From assembly GCF_001435445.1 (NCBI RefSeq), contig NZ_AZDH01000017.1:226936-290935 (forward strand): 64,000 nt of DNA, read 5' to 3'. Below the pieces are notes generated by a model. It had not been told where the DNA came from. It did not search any database and saw only the letters and a program-made list of their open reading frames with translations. Each line of letters opens with the position of its first letter. Within the stretch, counting starts at the first letter, position 1. Of the stretch, positions 34,574 to 42,839 are shown in pieces. The stretch is from Companilactobacillus kimchii DSM 13961 = JCM 10707. Its GTDB lineage: Bacteria; Bacillota; Bacilli; Lactobacillales; Lactobacillaceae. A program made the position numbers and the translations under genes.

Positions 34574-35533
34574 TTATTTATTTAAACTATCAGTTGTAAC
34601 TAACTTCAATGGTGATTCAATATTCTTTTTAACCTTTTTACCATTGAAATGATCATATGCAGCTTGTAATGCTAAACGTCCCATTTCTTCTGGTTGTTGT
34701 GCCACTGTTGCGGCCATTTTACCTGACTTAACAGCTTTAATACCATCTTCCTCACCATCGAATCCAACGATAGCAATATCTTTGTTAGCTGACTTAACAG
34801 CTTGAACAGCACCTAAAGCCATTTCATCATTTTGCGAGAAGATTCCGACAATATCTGAATTTCCTTGAAGAATGTTTTCTGTTGTACTCAAACCTTTAGC
34901 ACGATCAAATCCAGCTGTTTGCTTAGCAACAACATCTAGTTTACCTTTAGCATACTTATCAAAACCTTTACCACGCTCACGAGTTGCTGAAGCTCCTGGA
35001 ATTCCTTGTAGTTCAGCGACTTTAGCGTTGTCACCTAACTTCTTGATCAAGAATTCAGCGGCCATCTTACCACCTTTAGTAGAGTTAGAAGCAACCAAAG
35101 TCAAAACCTTTCCACCTTCACTAGAACGATCAACAGTAATGACTGGAATACCTGCGTCATTCGCATCTTTAACGGCTGGTGTAATGGCTGATGAATCTAC
35201 TGGATTAACAATCAAAACATCGACTTTTTTAGTAATTAAATCTTCAATATCATTATTCTGCTTAGCTGTATCATTTTGTGCATCGGAGACTTGAACGTTA
35301 GTTCCATTTTTCTTAGCTAAATCGTTGATACCTTTTTTAACAGATACGAAGAATGGATTAGACAAAGTTGATAATGAAGCTCCAACCTTAATATCCTTAG
35401 GTTTCTTAGTTTCCACCTTAGAATCACTTGATCCACCTGAATCAAGGCCTGACTTGCCACATCCCGCTAAAGTAAACATAGCTAATGCAGAGATACTAAC
35501 TGCCAAAAGTACACGCTTTAAAGATTTCTTCAT
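34574..35533 (-). CDS. rbsB: Ribose ABC transporter substrate-binding lipoprotein
   Basis: 319 residues. A lipoprotein signal peptide ends in the lipobox LAGC (Cys ~25). A periplasmic-binding-protein type 1 fold follows, with VGASLSTLSNPFFVSVKKG, VNPVDSSAITPAV, ITVDRSS and GFDGEEDGIKAVK. In a Gram-positive cell it is lipid-anchored outside the membrane and feeds ribose to RbsC. GGGGG precedes the ATG. Confidence 0.95.
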   Translation of the reverse strand: MKKSLKRVLLAVSISALAMFTLAGCGKSGLDSGGSSDSKVETKKPKDIKVGASLSTLSNPFFVSVKKGINDLAKKNGTNVQVSDAQNDTAKQNNDIEDLITKKVDVLIVNPVDSSAITPAVKDANDAGIPVITVDRSSEGGKVLTLVASNSTKGGKMAAEFLIKKLGDNAKVAELQGIPGASATRERGKGFDKYAKGKLDVVAKQTAGFDRAKGLSTTENILQGNSDIVGIFSQNDEMALGAVQAVKSANKDIAIVGFDGEEDGIKAVKSGKMAATVAQQPEEMGRLALQAAYDHFNGKKVKKNIESPLKLVTTDSLNK

Positions 35534-35557
35534 AATAGAAAATCCCCCTTAATATGA

Positions 35558-36544
35558 TTAATCATTTGATGAACGTCTATCTAGTAGTACAGCAATCAAA
35601 ATTACAATACCCTTAACAATTTGTTGATAGAAACTAGAAATTCCCAACAAATTCATTCCGTTATTCAATGTACCAATAATTAGGGCACCAATTAAGGTTC
35701 CAAAGATTCTACCCTTACCACCGGCTAATGACGTACCACCCAAAACAACGGCAGCAATAGCATCCATTTCATAAGATGTACCAGCATCTGGTTGAGCAGA
35801 ACTCAAACGAGAAGTTAAAATAATTCCAGCTAATGATGCCATTAATCCAGAAATAGTATAGATCCACATTGTAACGATTTTTGTCTTAACGCCGGCGATG
35901 TAAGCGGCCTGTTCATTGCCACCCAAAGCATATGTTTTACGTCCAAATGTCGTCTTATGTAACAAGACGTATAAAATTAAATAAACAATTGCCATAATAA
36001 ATATTGGAACTGGAATACCTAATAAGTAGCCACGACCCATGAATTGAAAAAGAAAACTATTATTCATTTTGGCTCCAGTAATAGGATTACCATTTGTAAA
36101 TACATATGTAGCACCACGGAAAATAGTCATAGTAGCCAGTGTGGCGATAAATGGCGCTGCCTTACCATAGGCAATCAAAACCCCATTTAGAAAACCTAGG
36201 AGTCCTCCCATTAAGAATCCAACTAACAAAGCAATAATTGCTGAAGTTCCGCTGGCCAACATTGAAGCCGTTACTGCACCAGTTAAAGCAAGGATTGAAC
36301 CAACTGACAAATCAATACCACCAGTTAAAATAACAAAGGTCATCCCAAAGGCAATTACGGCATTAATTGATACTTGTCTTAATAGATTTAACAAATTACT
36401 AGGTTGAATAAATCCTGGACTCAGAGCAGTAACCAAGATAATCAAAATAATTAAGGCTACTAAAGGTCCTAACTTACTAATAAACTTTTTGAAATTGAAA
36501 CCACTTTTTTCGCTTTTCTCAGCAACTTTAGTTTGTTCTTCCAT
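35558..36544 (-). CDS. rbsC: Ribose ABC transporter permease
   Basis: 328 residues with about 8-10 helices. The family signatures FVILTGGIDLSVGSILAL and VVLGGTSLAGGKGRIFGTLIG (the EAA-like region) are present. Its first 17 bases overlap the 3' end of rbsA, so translation is likely coupled. It forms the membrane channel with the RbsA ATPase. Confidence 0.95.
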   Translation of the reverse strand: MEEQTKVAEKSEKSGFNFKKFISKLGPLVALIILIILVTALSPGFIQPSNLLNLLRQVSINAVIAFGMTFVILTGGIDLSVGSILALTGAVTASMLASGTSAIIALLVGFLMGGLLGFLNGVLIAYGKAAPFIATLATMTIFRGATYVFTNGNPITGAKMNNSFLFQFMGRGYLLGIPVPIFIMAIVYLILYVLLHKTTFGRKTYALGGNEQAAYIAGVKTKIVTMWIYTISGLMASLAGIILTSRLSSAQPDAGTSYEMDAIAAVVLGGTSLAGGKGRIFGTLIGALIIGTLNNGMNLLGISSFYQQIVKGIVILIAVLLDRRSSND

Positions 36545-38027
36545 CGTTTGATCCCCCTGTCGCTAAAGTCATAACTGACTCTTGTGTTGCTGTCTTTGTA
36601 TCTACGATTCCTGTAATCTTGCCTTCATAAACGACTGCGATTTTATCACTCATACCTAAGACCTCTGGTAAATCACTTGAAATCATAATAATAGCAACAT
36701 GCCGATCAGTTAATTCATTCATCAAATCATAAATTTCACGTTTAGCACCAACATCAACACCACGAGTAGGTTCATCTAGAATCAGTACTCTAGATCCTGA
36801 CCCAACCCATTTAGCTAAAACTACCTTTTGTTGATTACCACCGCTTAAACTACCTGCACTAACATCAGCGCTCTGAGCTTTGACAGTTAAACGTTTCATT
36901 AACATATTTGTGAAATCGTTTACAGATTTGTCATCGATAATCCCATGTTTAACAAATCCACCAATTGATGGTAACGCAATATTATCTCGCAATGAGTCAT
37001 TTAAAATTAGCCCTTCATCTTTACGATTCTCTGTTAAGAAACCTATTTGATTTTTGATAGCCTCCTGGGGTGAATGAATATGTACTTCTTTACCATCGAT
37101 CAAGATTTTACCTTCATTATGCGGATCGATTCCAAAGATAGAACGCATTATTTCTGTTCTTCCAGCACCCATTAATCCAGAAAATGCTAGAATTTCACCT
37201 TCGTGAACTTGAAAATTAACATCATTGAAAACACCTTTTTCCGACAAATGCTGAACTTCAAGTGAAACCTTCCCAAAATGAGGATTACGGTCTGGATAAA
37301 AGTCTCCAATTTCACGTCCAACCATATCTTTAACCAATTGCTTCATGTTTACATCTTCAGTTGAATACTCATTGATAGAAATACCATCACGCATTACTGT
37401 TACCTTATCCGCAATTTCAAAAATCTCTTCCATACGATGAGAAATATAGATGAAACCAACACCTTGCTTTTTCAAATCACGTACTACTTCAAATAGTTGT
37501 GCAATTTCATTTTCAGTTAAAGCTGCTGTTGGCTCATCCATGATAATGATCTTAGCATCAGTCATCAAGGATTTAGCAATTTCAATCATCTGTTGGCGTC
37601 CAACACTTAACGTTCCAATTGGTTTATCGACATCAATCTTAGTGCCCAATTTATCTAAGTAAAATCGAGCTTGTTCACGCATTTTACTTTCATTCATAAT
37701 GCCAAATTTGTTTTTTATTTCTTTGTTAAGAAACATATTATCAACAACTGACATTTCCAAGAAATTATTCATTTCCTGATGAATAAAAGAAATTCCATGT
37801 TGTTCCGCATCAAGTGGGCCATTAAATTGTGTTTGCTTACCATCGACATAAATTTCTCCACCATCATCACTATAAAGGCCGGTAAGAATATTCATCAGTG
37901 TCGATTTACCAGCACCATTTTCACCCATCAAAGCATGAACTTCTCCAGATTGAACAGTGAAATTAACACCTTCCAAAACTTTATTAGTACCAAAGGCTTT
38001 AGAAATATTTTTCATTTCAATCTTCAT
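36528..38027 (-). CDS. rbsA: Ribose ABC transporter ATP-binding protein (two ABC domains)
   Basis: 499 residues with tandem ATPase domains. Domain 1 has Walker A GENGAGKSTLMN, signature LSVGRQQMIEIA and Walker B IIIMDEPTAAL. Domain 2 has a degenerate Walker A (SGLMGAGRTE), signature LSGGNQQKVVLAKW and VLILDEPTRGVDVG. This asymmetry is standard for carbohydrate importers of this class. It lies between rbsD and rbsC. Confidence 0.96.
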   Translation of the reverse strand: MKIEMKNISKAFGTNKVLEGVNFTVQSGEVHALMGENGAGKSTLMNILTGLYSDDGGEIYVDGKQTQFNGPLDAEQHGISFIHQEMNNFLEMSVVDNMFLNKEIKNKFGIMNESKMREQARFYLDKLGTKIDVDKPIGTLSVGRQQMIEIAKSLMTDAKIIIMDEPTAALTENEIAQLFEVVRDLKKQGVGFIYISHRMEEIFEIADKVTVMRDGISINEYSTEDVNMKQLVKDMVGREIGDFYPDRNPHFGKVSLEVQHLSEKGVFNDVNFQVHEGEILAFSGLMGAGRTEIMRSIFGIDPHNEGKILIDGKEVHIHSPQEAIKNQIGFLTENRKDEGLILNDSLRDNIALPSIGGFVKHGIIDDKSVNDFTNMLMKRLTVKAQSADVSAGSLSGGNQQKVVLAKWVGSGSRVLILDEPTRGVDVGAKREIYDLMNELTDRHVAIIMISSDLPEVLGMSDKIAVVYEGKITGIVDTKTATQESVMTLATGGSNDGRTN

Positions 38028-38043
38028 AAAAAATCACCTCCGG

Positions 38044-38436
38044 TTAAAATGTGACTCCACTCTCTAAAATGATATTTGAAAACGGACTAGCCTCGCCAGT
38101 ACGGATAAAAGCCTTATTAGTACTTAATCTTTTTTTCATTTCATCGTGTGGAATAAATTCGATCGGTACATCAATCAGTTTTTTAATACTAGATAATTGT
38201 TCAGGATTTTGTGTCTTAATTTCTTCTGCTAGATATACTTTTTGAATTTGCAATTCTGACAGTACATTCTGTAAAACATCGATAAAACTTGGTAAACCTT
38301 TTTGAACAGCTAAATCAATTTTTTTAGTTCCAGCAGGTACCGGCATACCGGCATCTCCAATTGACAAAGTATCGAAATGCCCCATGTCAGCTATTACTGC
38401 AGAAATTTGAGTATTTAAAACTAAACCTTTTTTCAT
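38044..38436 (-). CDS. rbsD: D-ribose pyranase
   Basis: 130 residues. The N-terminal motif [20 protein letters not shown] contains the catalytic His. The protein interconverts ribopyranose and ribofuranose so ribokinase can act. It lies between the regulator and rbsA, 15-16 bp from each. Confidence 0.95.
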   Translation of the reverse strand: MKKGLVLNTQISAVIADMGHFDTLSIGDAGMPVPAGTKKIDLAVQKGLPSFIDVLQNVLSELQIQKVYLAEEIKTQNPEQLSSIKKLIDVPIEFIPHDEMKKRLSTNKAFIRTGEASPFSNIILESGVTF

Positions 38437-38451
38437 CAGTTTGTCCCCTTC

Positions 38452-39468
38452 TTAAATTAGTTCTTGCGTAGAATCCCCAATTTTTAATTTAGTATTCAGA
38501 ATAATTGTCTTTTTAGCACTACTGGGATTCTTGATTCTATTAATTAATAACCTTACTACTTGTTCACCAATTTCATTTATTGGCTGAGCCATAGTCGTTA
38601 AACTTGGTGTTAGATACTTATTCAAACTAATATCATCAAAACCAACGACCGAATAGTCTTCAGGTATTCTTTTATTCAATAGGTTCAATCCTTTGTAAAC
38701 ACCCATTGCTACATCATCATTAATGGCTATAATGGCTGTTGCATTGGTCTGAACAATTTTATGTGCTGCTTCAACACCACCCTCTGGTCCAAAAGTTGCT
38801 TTAAAAATTAGCTCCTTTTCTATCTTTAAACTATATTTTTCAAAAGCCTTCTCGTAACCAGTAAAACGTTTTACTAAGTTCATTGTCAACATTTCAGGTA
38901 TCACAAACGCAACATGCTTATGCCCTAAAGATAATATATATTCCGCAATTTTTTCTCCTGATTCTTCCTCATCAATCAAAACCCGATCATCGTTAATATT
39001 TAAATCAGCTTGGTCAGTAAGTACCATGGGAACATTATTATGCGTTGATAATTTATCGACAATTTCTTTAGATGCTCCTGGAGCCGCCAAGATTAATCCC
39101 TTTTGCGTTCCTGAAGCAAATTGCTCAATAAAATAATCAATATTCTCTTTGAAACCATTAACACTGAAGATTTGAGGAAAGTAGCCTTTGGGGATAGCGG
39201 CCTGTTCAACACTTAATCCTAAACTAGCAAAGAAAGGATTCATAATATCCGGAATCACAACTCCAATTGAATTAGTTCTCTGTCCAACCAATCCTCTTGC
39301 ATAATAATCCGGATAATAATCTAATTCAGTTTGGGCTTTATGAACCTTTTCTTTCGTTTCTTCACTGAATCGTTCCCCTTTGCCATTTAGGATTAAAGAA
39401 ACCGTCGTAACTGAAATACCTGCCTTACTTGCAACATCTCTAATTGTTGTCTTATGATTTCCTTTCAA
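38452..39468 (-). CDS. rbsR: LacI-family ribose operon repressor
   Basis: 338 residues. LacI HTH and hinge (TTIRDVASKAGISVTTVSLI, about 7-26), then a sugar-binding domain related to RbsB. The start is TTG 39468, chosen because AGGGGTGA lies about eight bases upstream and no ATG is nearby. First gene of the operon. Its likely operator, AGTAAA-N4-TTTACT at 39489-39504, lies just before it. CcpA control is also likely through the cre overlapping the promoter. Confidence 0.93.
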   Translation of the reverse strand: MKGNHKTTIRDVASKAGISVTTVSLILNGKGERFSEETKEKVHKAQTELDYYPDYYARGLVGQRTNSIGVVIPDIMNPFFASLGLSVEQAAIPKGYFPQIFSVNGFKENIDYFIEQFASGTQKGLILAAPGASKEIVDKLSTHNNVPMVLTDQADLNINDDRVLIDEEESGEKIAEYILSLGHKHVAFVIPEMLTMNLVKRFTGYEKAFEKYSLKIEKELIFKATFGPEGGVEAAHKIVQTNATAIIAINDDVAMGVYKGLNLLNKRIPEDYSVVGFDDISLNKYLTPSLTTMAQPINEIGEQVVRLLINRIKNPSSAKKTIILNTKLKIGDSTQELI

Positions 39469-39488
39469 AGTAAATCACCCCTCAAATC

Positions 39489-39547
39489 AGTAAACCGTTT
39501 TACTAAGCTTACGAGCACATCATATCCCGTTATGTAAGCGCTGTCAA
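39489..39547 (-). promoter_or_regulatory. rbs promoter with cre and RbsR operator
   Basis: On the minus strand TTGACA (39547-39542), 17 bp, TATGAT (39524-39519). A site at 39532-39546 (ATGTAAGCGCTGTCA) fits the cre consensus WTGNAANCGNWNNCW at every position and covers the -35 box. The inverted repeat AGTAAA-CCGT-TTTACT at 39489-39504, downstream of the start of transcription, is the likely RbsR operator. Confidence 0.85.
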
Positions 39548-39614
39548 CAATAATTTTGTATAAGTCACGGAGAAAAATAGTCTCAATCCTTTCGAATCAA
39601 GACTTAAATAAATT

Positions 39615-40499
39615 TTATATAAAAGCTGTAATAATTCCGGCCACAACTACCAAAATCAAACCAGAAATAACCATAATCATTTCTTTATGAGTTTTTCCTT
39701 CATGCAAAATGTAGATACCACCAAGGGTTCCGATAATAACATTCATTTGAGAAAGAGTAAATCCAGTGGCTAATCCGTTCACGTCTTTACGTGACGAGAT
39801 CAAATATGTCAAAGCAGCAAAAGCAAAGAAAATACCACTGATTATATTCAAATAAGTGCTTTTAGATCTATATGGTTTAGCTTGACGATTACTCTTTGTA
39901 ATAAAGGCAAAGATAGTTGATGCGACTGCCATACCTAAAGCTTGTGGCAAGAATGCTTGAAAACTATCGACAGACACGGCCTGTGGAAATGCTGAATAAC
40001 CAACATAACCAATTGTAGCAATTAAAACTAAAGAAATACCTTTAACAACACTTGATTCACTCTCTGAAACTTTTTTCTCACTATATGTTGTTAAGTAAAC
40101 TCCGATAATAATTAATACAATTGAGAAGAAACCAATCAGTTTAGCCGTTACTGAGGGCCATTCACCTAAAACTACTACACCCCATAATGAAGTACCGATC
40201 AATTGAAAACCAGTCGAAACTGGCATTGTCTTAGAAACACCCATTTCACCAAAAGCATAGAATACTAAACTTTGTGCAATAGACCAACAAGCACCAGACA
40301 AAAATGTAAATAAGAAATTCTTACCTGTTAACAAAGGCGTCTGCATAGCAACTGCAACAACAATTGCTGACAGCAAAGTACCATATGTAGCACCAATAAT
40401 TTGATTGACTGGTTTCCCTCCGAACTTTCCAGTCATAATTGGGAAAACACCCCAACCAATCATTGGCAAAAGACCAATTAAAATATTCATAACATTCAT
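39615..40499 (-). CDS. GRP-family sugar uptake protein (RbsU/GlcU-like)
   Basis: 294 residues with ten predicted helices, typical of the glucose/ribose uptake (GRP) family, a DMT-superfamily branch. Conserved pieces include WGVFPIMTGKFGGKP near the N-terminus, ACWSIAQSLVFYA, and MPVSTGFQLIGTSLWGV. RbsU-type proteins take up ribose; GlcU takes up glucose. Its position just upstream of rbsR, same strand, favours ribose and would give the cell two ribose uptake routes. It lies 146 bp before rbsR, with the rbs promoter in between, so it is transcribed separately. AGGGAG precedes the first ATG. Confidence 0.85.
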   Translation of the reverse strand: MNVMNILIGLLPMIGWGVFPIMTGKFGGKPVNQIIGATYGTLLSAIVVAVAMQTPLLTGKNFLFTFLSGACWSIAQSLVFYAFGEMGVSKTMPVSTGFQLIGTSLWGVVVLGEWPSVTAKLIGFFSIVLIIIGVYLTTYSEKKVSESESSVVKGISLVLIATIGYVGYSAFPQAVSVDSFQAFLPQALGMAVASTIFAFITKSNRQAKPYRSKSTYLNIISGIFFAFAALTYLISSRKDVNGLATGFTLSQMNVIIGTLGGIYILHEGKTHKEMIMVISGLILVVVAGIITAFI

Positions 40500-40781
40500 A
40501 AAAAAAAGACTCCCTCTAATTCTAAAATAAAAAAGTAAATTTTCAACAATGTTGCCATTATATCAGACTTAAGAATACGTTTTCAAGAAAAATGTTCGTT
40601 TTCATTAATTTTATTATCAATATTTTAATTTTGATAAATCAAATAAGTACTGATAGCCATAGTATTCCTCCAAATCACTTAATTATTCTTTACAAAAATT
40701 ATTATGAAAGCGTATGTTAAAATTTCTGATAATTTGTTCTCTTATAACATAACGATTTTTAAAAATCCTAGCCACAAAAAA
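40500..40781. other. AT-rich intergenic region
   Basis: No gene and no clear regulatory motif seen apart from the terminator that follows. The promoter of the sugar uptake gene must lie near 40520-40560 but is not obvious. Confidence 0.5.
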
Positions 40782-40815
40782 AATAAGAAACCCAAAAGGA
40801 TTTCTTATCTTTTTA
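40782..40815 (-). terminator. Terminator of ppaC
   Basis: On the minus strand the arms ATAAGAAATCC and GGGTTTCTTAT are followed by eight T. Confidence 0.75.
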
Positions 40816-40831
40816 AAATTATAATATTGAA

Positions 40832-41767
40832 TTAAAATTTAGCATCCAATGGAGGAACAACTTGCTTCTTACGTGATACAACACCAGGCAAACTAGCCTT
40901 GTTGTCTGAAACTTTAGTATTAAGTGCCTCTTCAAATGTCTTAACAGCACTATCGTCACCGATAATAATACCAGTTGTGTCACTTGTTAGAATATTTGTA
41001 ATTAGTAATACGAACAGGTTGTAGCCTTTGTCAGCACTTTCAGCTTTAATGTCTTTAACAAAGTCAGCTTCACGCTTGAGAGTATCATCGATATCAACAG
41101 TATTAACTTGAGCAATACGTACACTATTACCCTTCATATCAAAGCTCTTAGCATCCATATCAATTAATTCTTGTGTTGATTTGCTGTCAAGATTTGTACC
41201 AGCTTTCAACATTTCAAGACCATATGCTTCGTAGTCGATACCAGCTGTCTTAGCTAGGCTCTTCAAAGCAGCTCTATCTTCATCAGTTGTTGTAGGTGAT
41301 TTCAATAGTAGAGTATCAGAAATGATTGATGAAGCCATCAATGCAGCAATTTTAGCAGGAACTTCGACATCATTTTCATTGTACATCTTCCAGATGATTG
41401 TACTTACACAGCCAAGTGGTTCTGCACGGTAATATAGAGGCAATTTTGTTTCGAAGTTAGCAATTCTATGATGGTCCACAACATGTGTAATTTGAACATC
41501 ATCGATGTCAGGTACACTTTGTTGTTTTTCATTATGATCAACTAACATAACTTTTTTAACTTCACCATCGATAGCTGAAATGATACGTGGGTACTTAGCA
41601 TCGAAATGATTATAAACAAATTTTGTTTCCAAGTTAGGTTCACCCAAAGCAACGGCTTCAGTATTGTATCCTAATTGATTTTGTAAATATGAATAAGCAA
41701 CAGCTGCTGAAACTGCATCTGTATCAGGATTTCTGTGTCCAAAAACTAATTCTTTTTCTTTTGGCAT
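40832..41767 (-). CDS. ppaC: Manganese-dependent inorganic pyrophosphatase
   Basis: 311 residues of the DHH family II pyrophosphatases. Metal ligands are in FGHRNPDTDAVSAA, MLVDHNEK and HVVDHHR; the C-terminal DHHA2 domain ends in SRKKQVVPPL, with the substrate-binding SRKKQ. Hydrolyses pyrophosphate in the cytoplasm. It lies 24 bp after a lysR gene on the same strand and may be co-transcribed with it. Confidence 0.97.
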   Translation of the reverse strand: MPKEKELVFGHRNPDTDAVSAAVAYSYLQNQLGYNTEAVALGEPNLETKFVYNHFDAKYPRIISAIDGEVKKVMLVDHNEKQQSVPDIDDVQITHVVDHHRIANFETKLPLYYRAEPLGCVSTIIWKMYNENDVEVPAKIAALMASSIISDTLLLKSPTTTDEDRAALKSLAKTAGIDYEAYGLEMLKAGTNLDSKSTQELIDMDAKSFDMKGNSVRIAQVNTVDIDDTLKREADFVKDIKAESADKGYNLFVLLITNILTSDTTGIIIGDDSAVKTFEEALNTKVSDNKASLPGVVSRKKQVVPPLDAKF

Positions 41768-41791
41768 GAATTGTGCGCCCCTTTTTAATAT

Positions 41792-42751
41792 TTATCTTGA
41801 AGACTTAAGACGATCAACATAGCTCATCTTATCTAAGAAATTATCCCATTCATTGAGGAAATCTTCAATTCTTGGAATCTTCTCTTTATCCTCTCGATAT
41901 ACAAATGATAAATCACTTGTTATGGCTGGTTCAAGTGGTGTTTGATAAAGTTTAAACATTGACTGATGTGCAATACAAAAACTCAATGGTAAAACCGTAT
42001 AAACATCTGATGACTCCTGTGCAAATTTCAATAATTGATAAGGTGCTGAGAATCGAGCAATCACTTTAGGAAAATCAACTAAAGCATCCCGATATCTCTC
42101 ACTAATCAATTCATAAAAATAGTAACTCTTCAAATAAGTAGCCCAAGGTTTGGCTGTGGCATCCTTATAACTGACACTTTTCTTTTTATTAATCTTTTCA
42201 TCATTGTGAACCAACATAATATTATCGCTCATAATCTTCTTAGAACGATAAATTTTCCAGCTCTTAATACTTTTATCTGGTAAATACATAATGGCTAGAT
42301 CAATTTTATTATTTTGAATATTATCCCAAAGTTCTTTACGAGTTAATAAATTCAAATCAATAACAACATTAGGATTAACTCGATTGTACTCGACGATAAA
42401 ATCTTCAATTACAACTGACTCAGCGGTCGACAAAAGTCCAATACTAATTGTTCCAGATCTCTCCGAAGACTCTTGCTGAATTTGATCAGTTACATCATTG
42501 ATCAAGTCAAACATCTGATGCGTTGACTTTAAAAGTAAAGTACCTGCATCGGTTAGATAAATCTTCTTACCGATACTATAAAACAATGGTGCACCAACAA
42601 CTCTTTCAATCTTTTTAATCTGTTGTGTCAATGCAGGCTGTGTGATTCCCAACAATTGAGCGGTTTTTGTATAACTCATATTCTTAGTTAATTCATCAAA
42701 ATAATTCAATGCTTTAGAACTAAAAACACGTCTCGATTTCTCATCTAGCAA
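41792..42751 (-). CDS. LysR-family transcriptional regulator
   Basis: 319 residues. HTH at YTKTAQLLGITQPALTQQIK (about 27-46), then an effector-binding domain. It is unrelated in detail to the two paralogues at 1639 and 9444. The start is TTG 42751, nine bases after a perfect AGGAGG. It sits directly before ppaC. The target is unknown. Confidence 0.9.
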   Translation of the reverse strand: MLDEKSRRVFSSKALNYFDELTKNMSYTKTAQLLGITQPALTQQIKKIERVVGAPLFYSIGKKIYLTDAGTLLLKSTHQMFDLINDVTDQIQQESSERSGTISIGLLSTAESVVIEDFIVEYNRVNPNVVIDLNLLTRKELWDNIQNNKIDLAIMYLPDKSIKSWKIYRSKKIMSDNIMLVHNDEKINKKKSVSYKDATAKPWATYLKSYYFYELISERYRDALVDFPKVIARFSAPYQLLKFAQESSDVYTVLPLSFCIAHQSMFKLYQTPLEPAITSDLSFVYREDKEKIPRIEDFLNEWDNFLDKMSYVDRLKSSR

Positions 42752-42839
42752 TAAGAAGATCCTCCTAGTTTGTGGAAGTAAAAAATAATGTAATCAATAA
42801 GATAATAATACTATATAAATTGAAAATCTGTTATTCATA

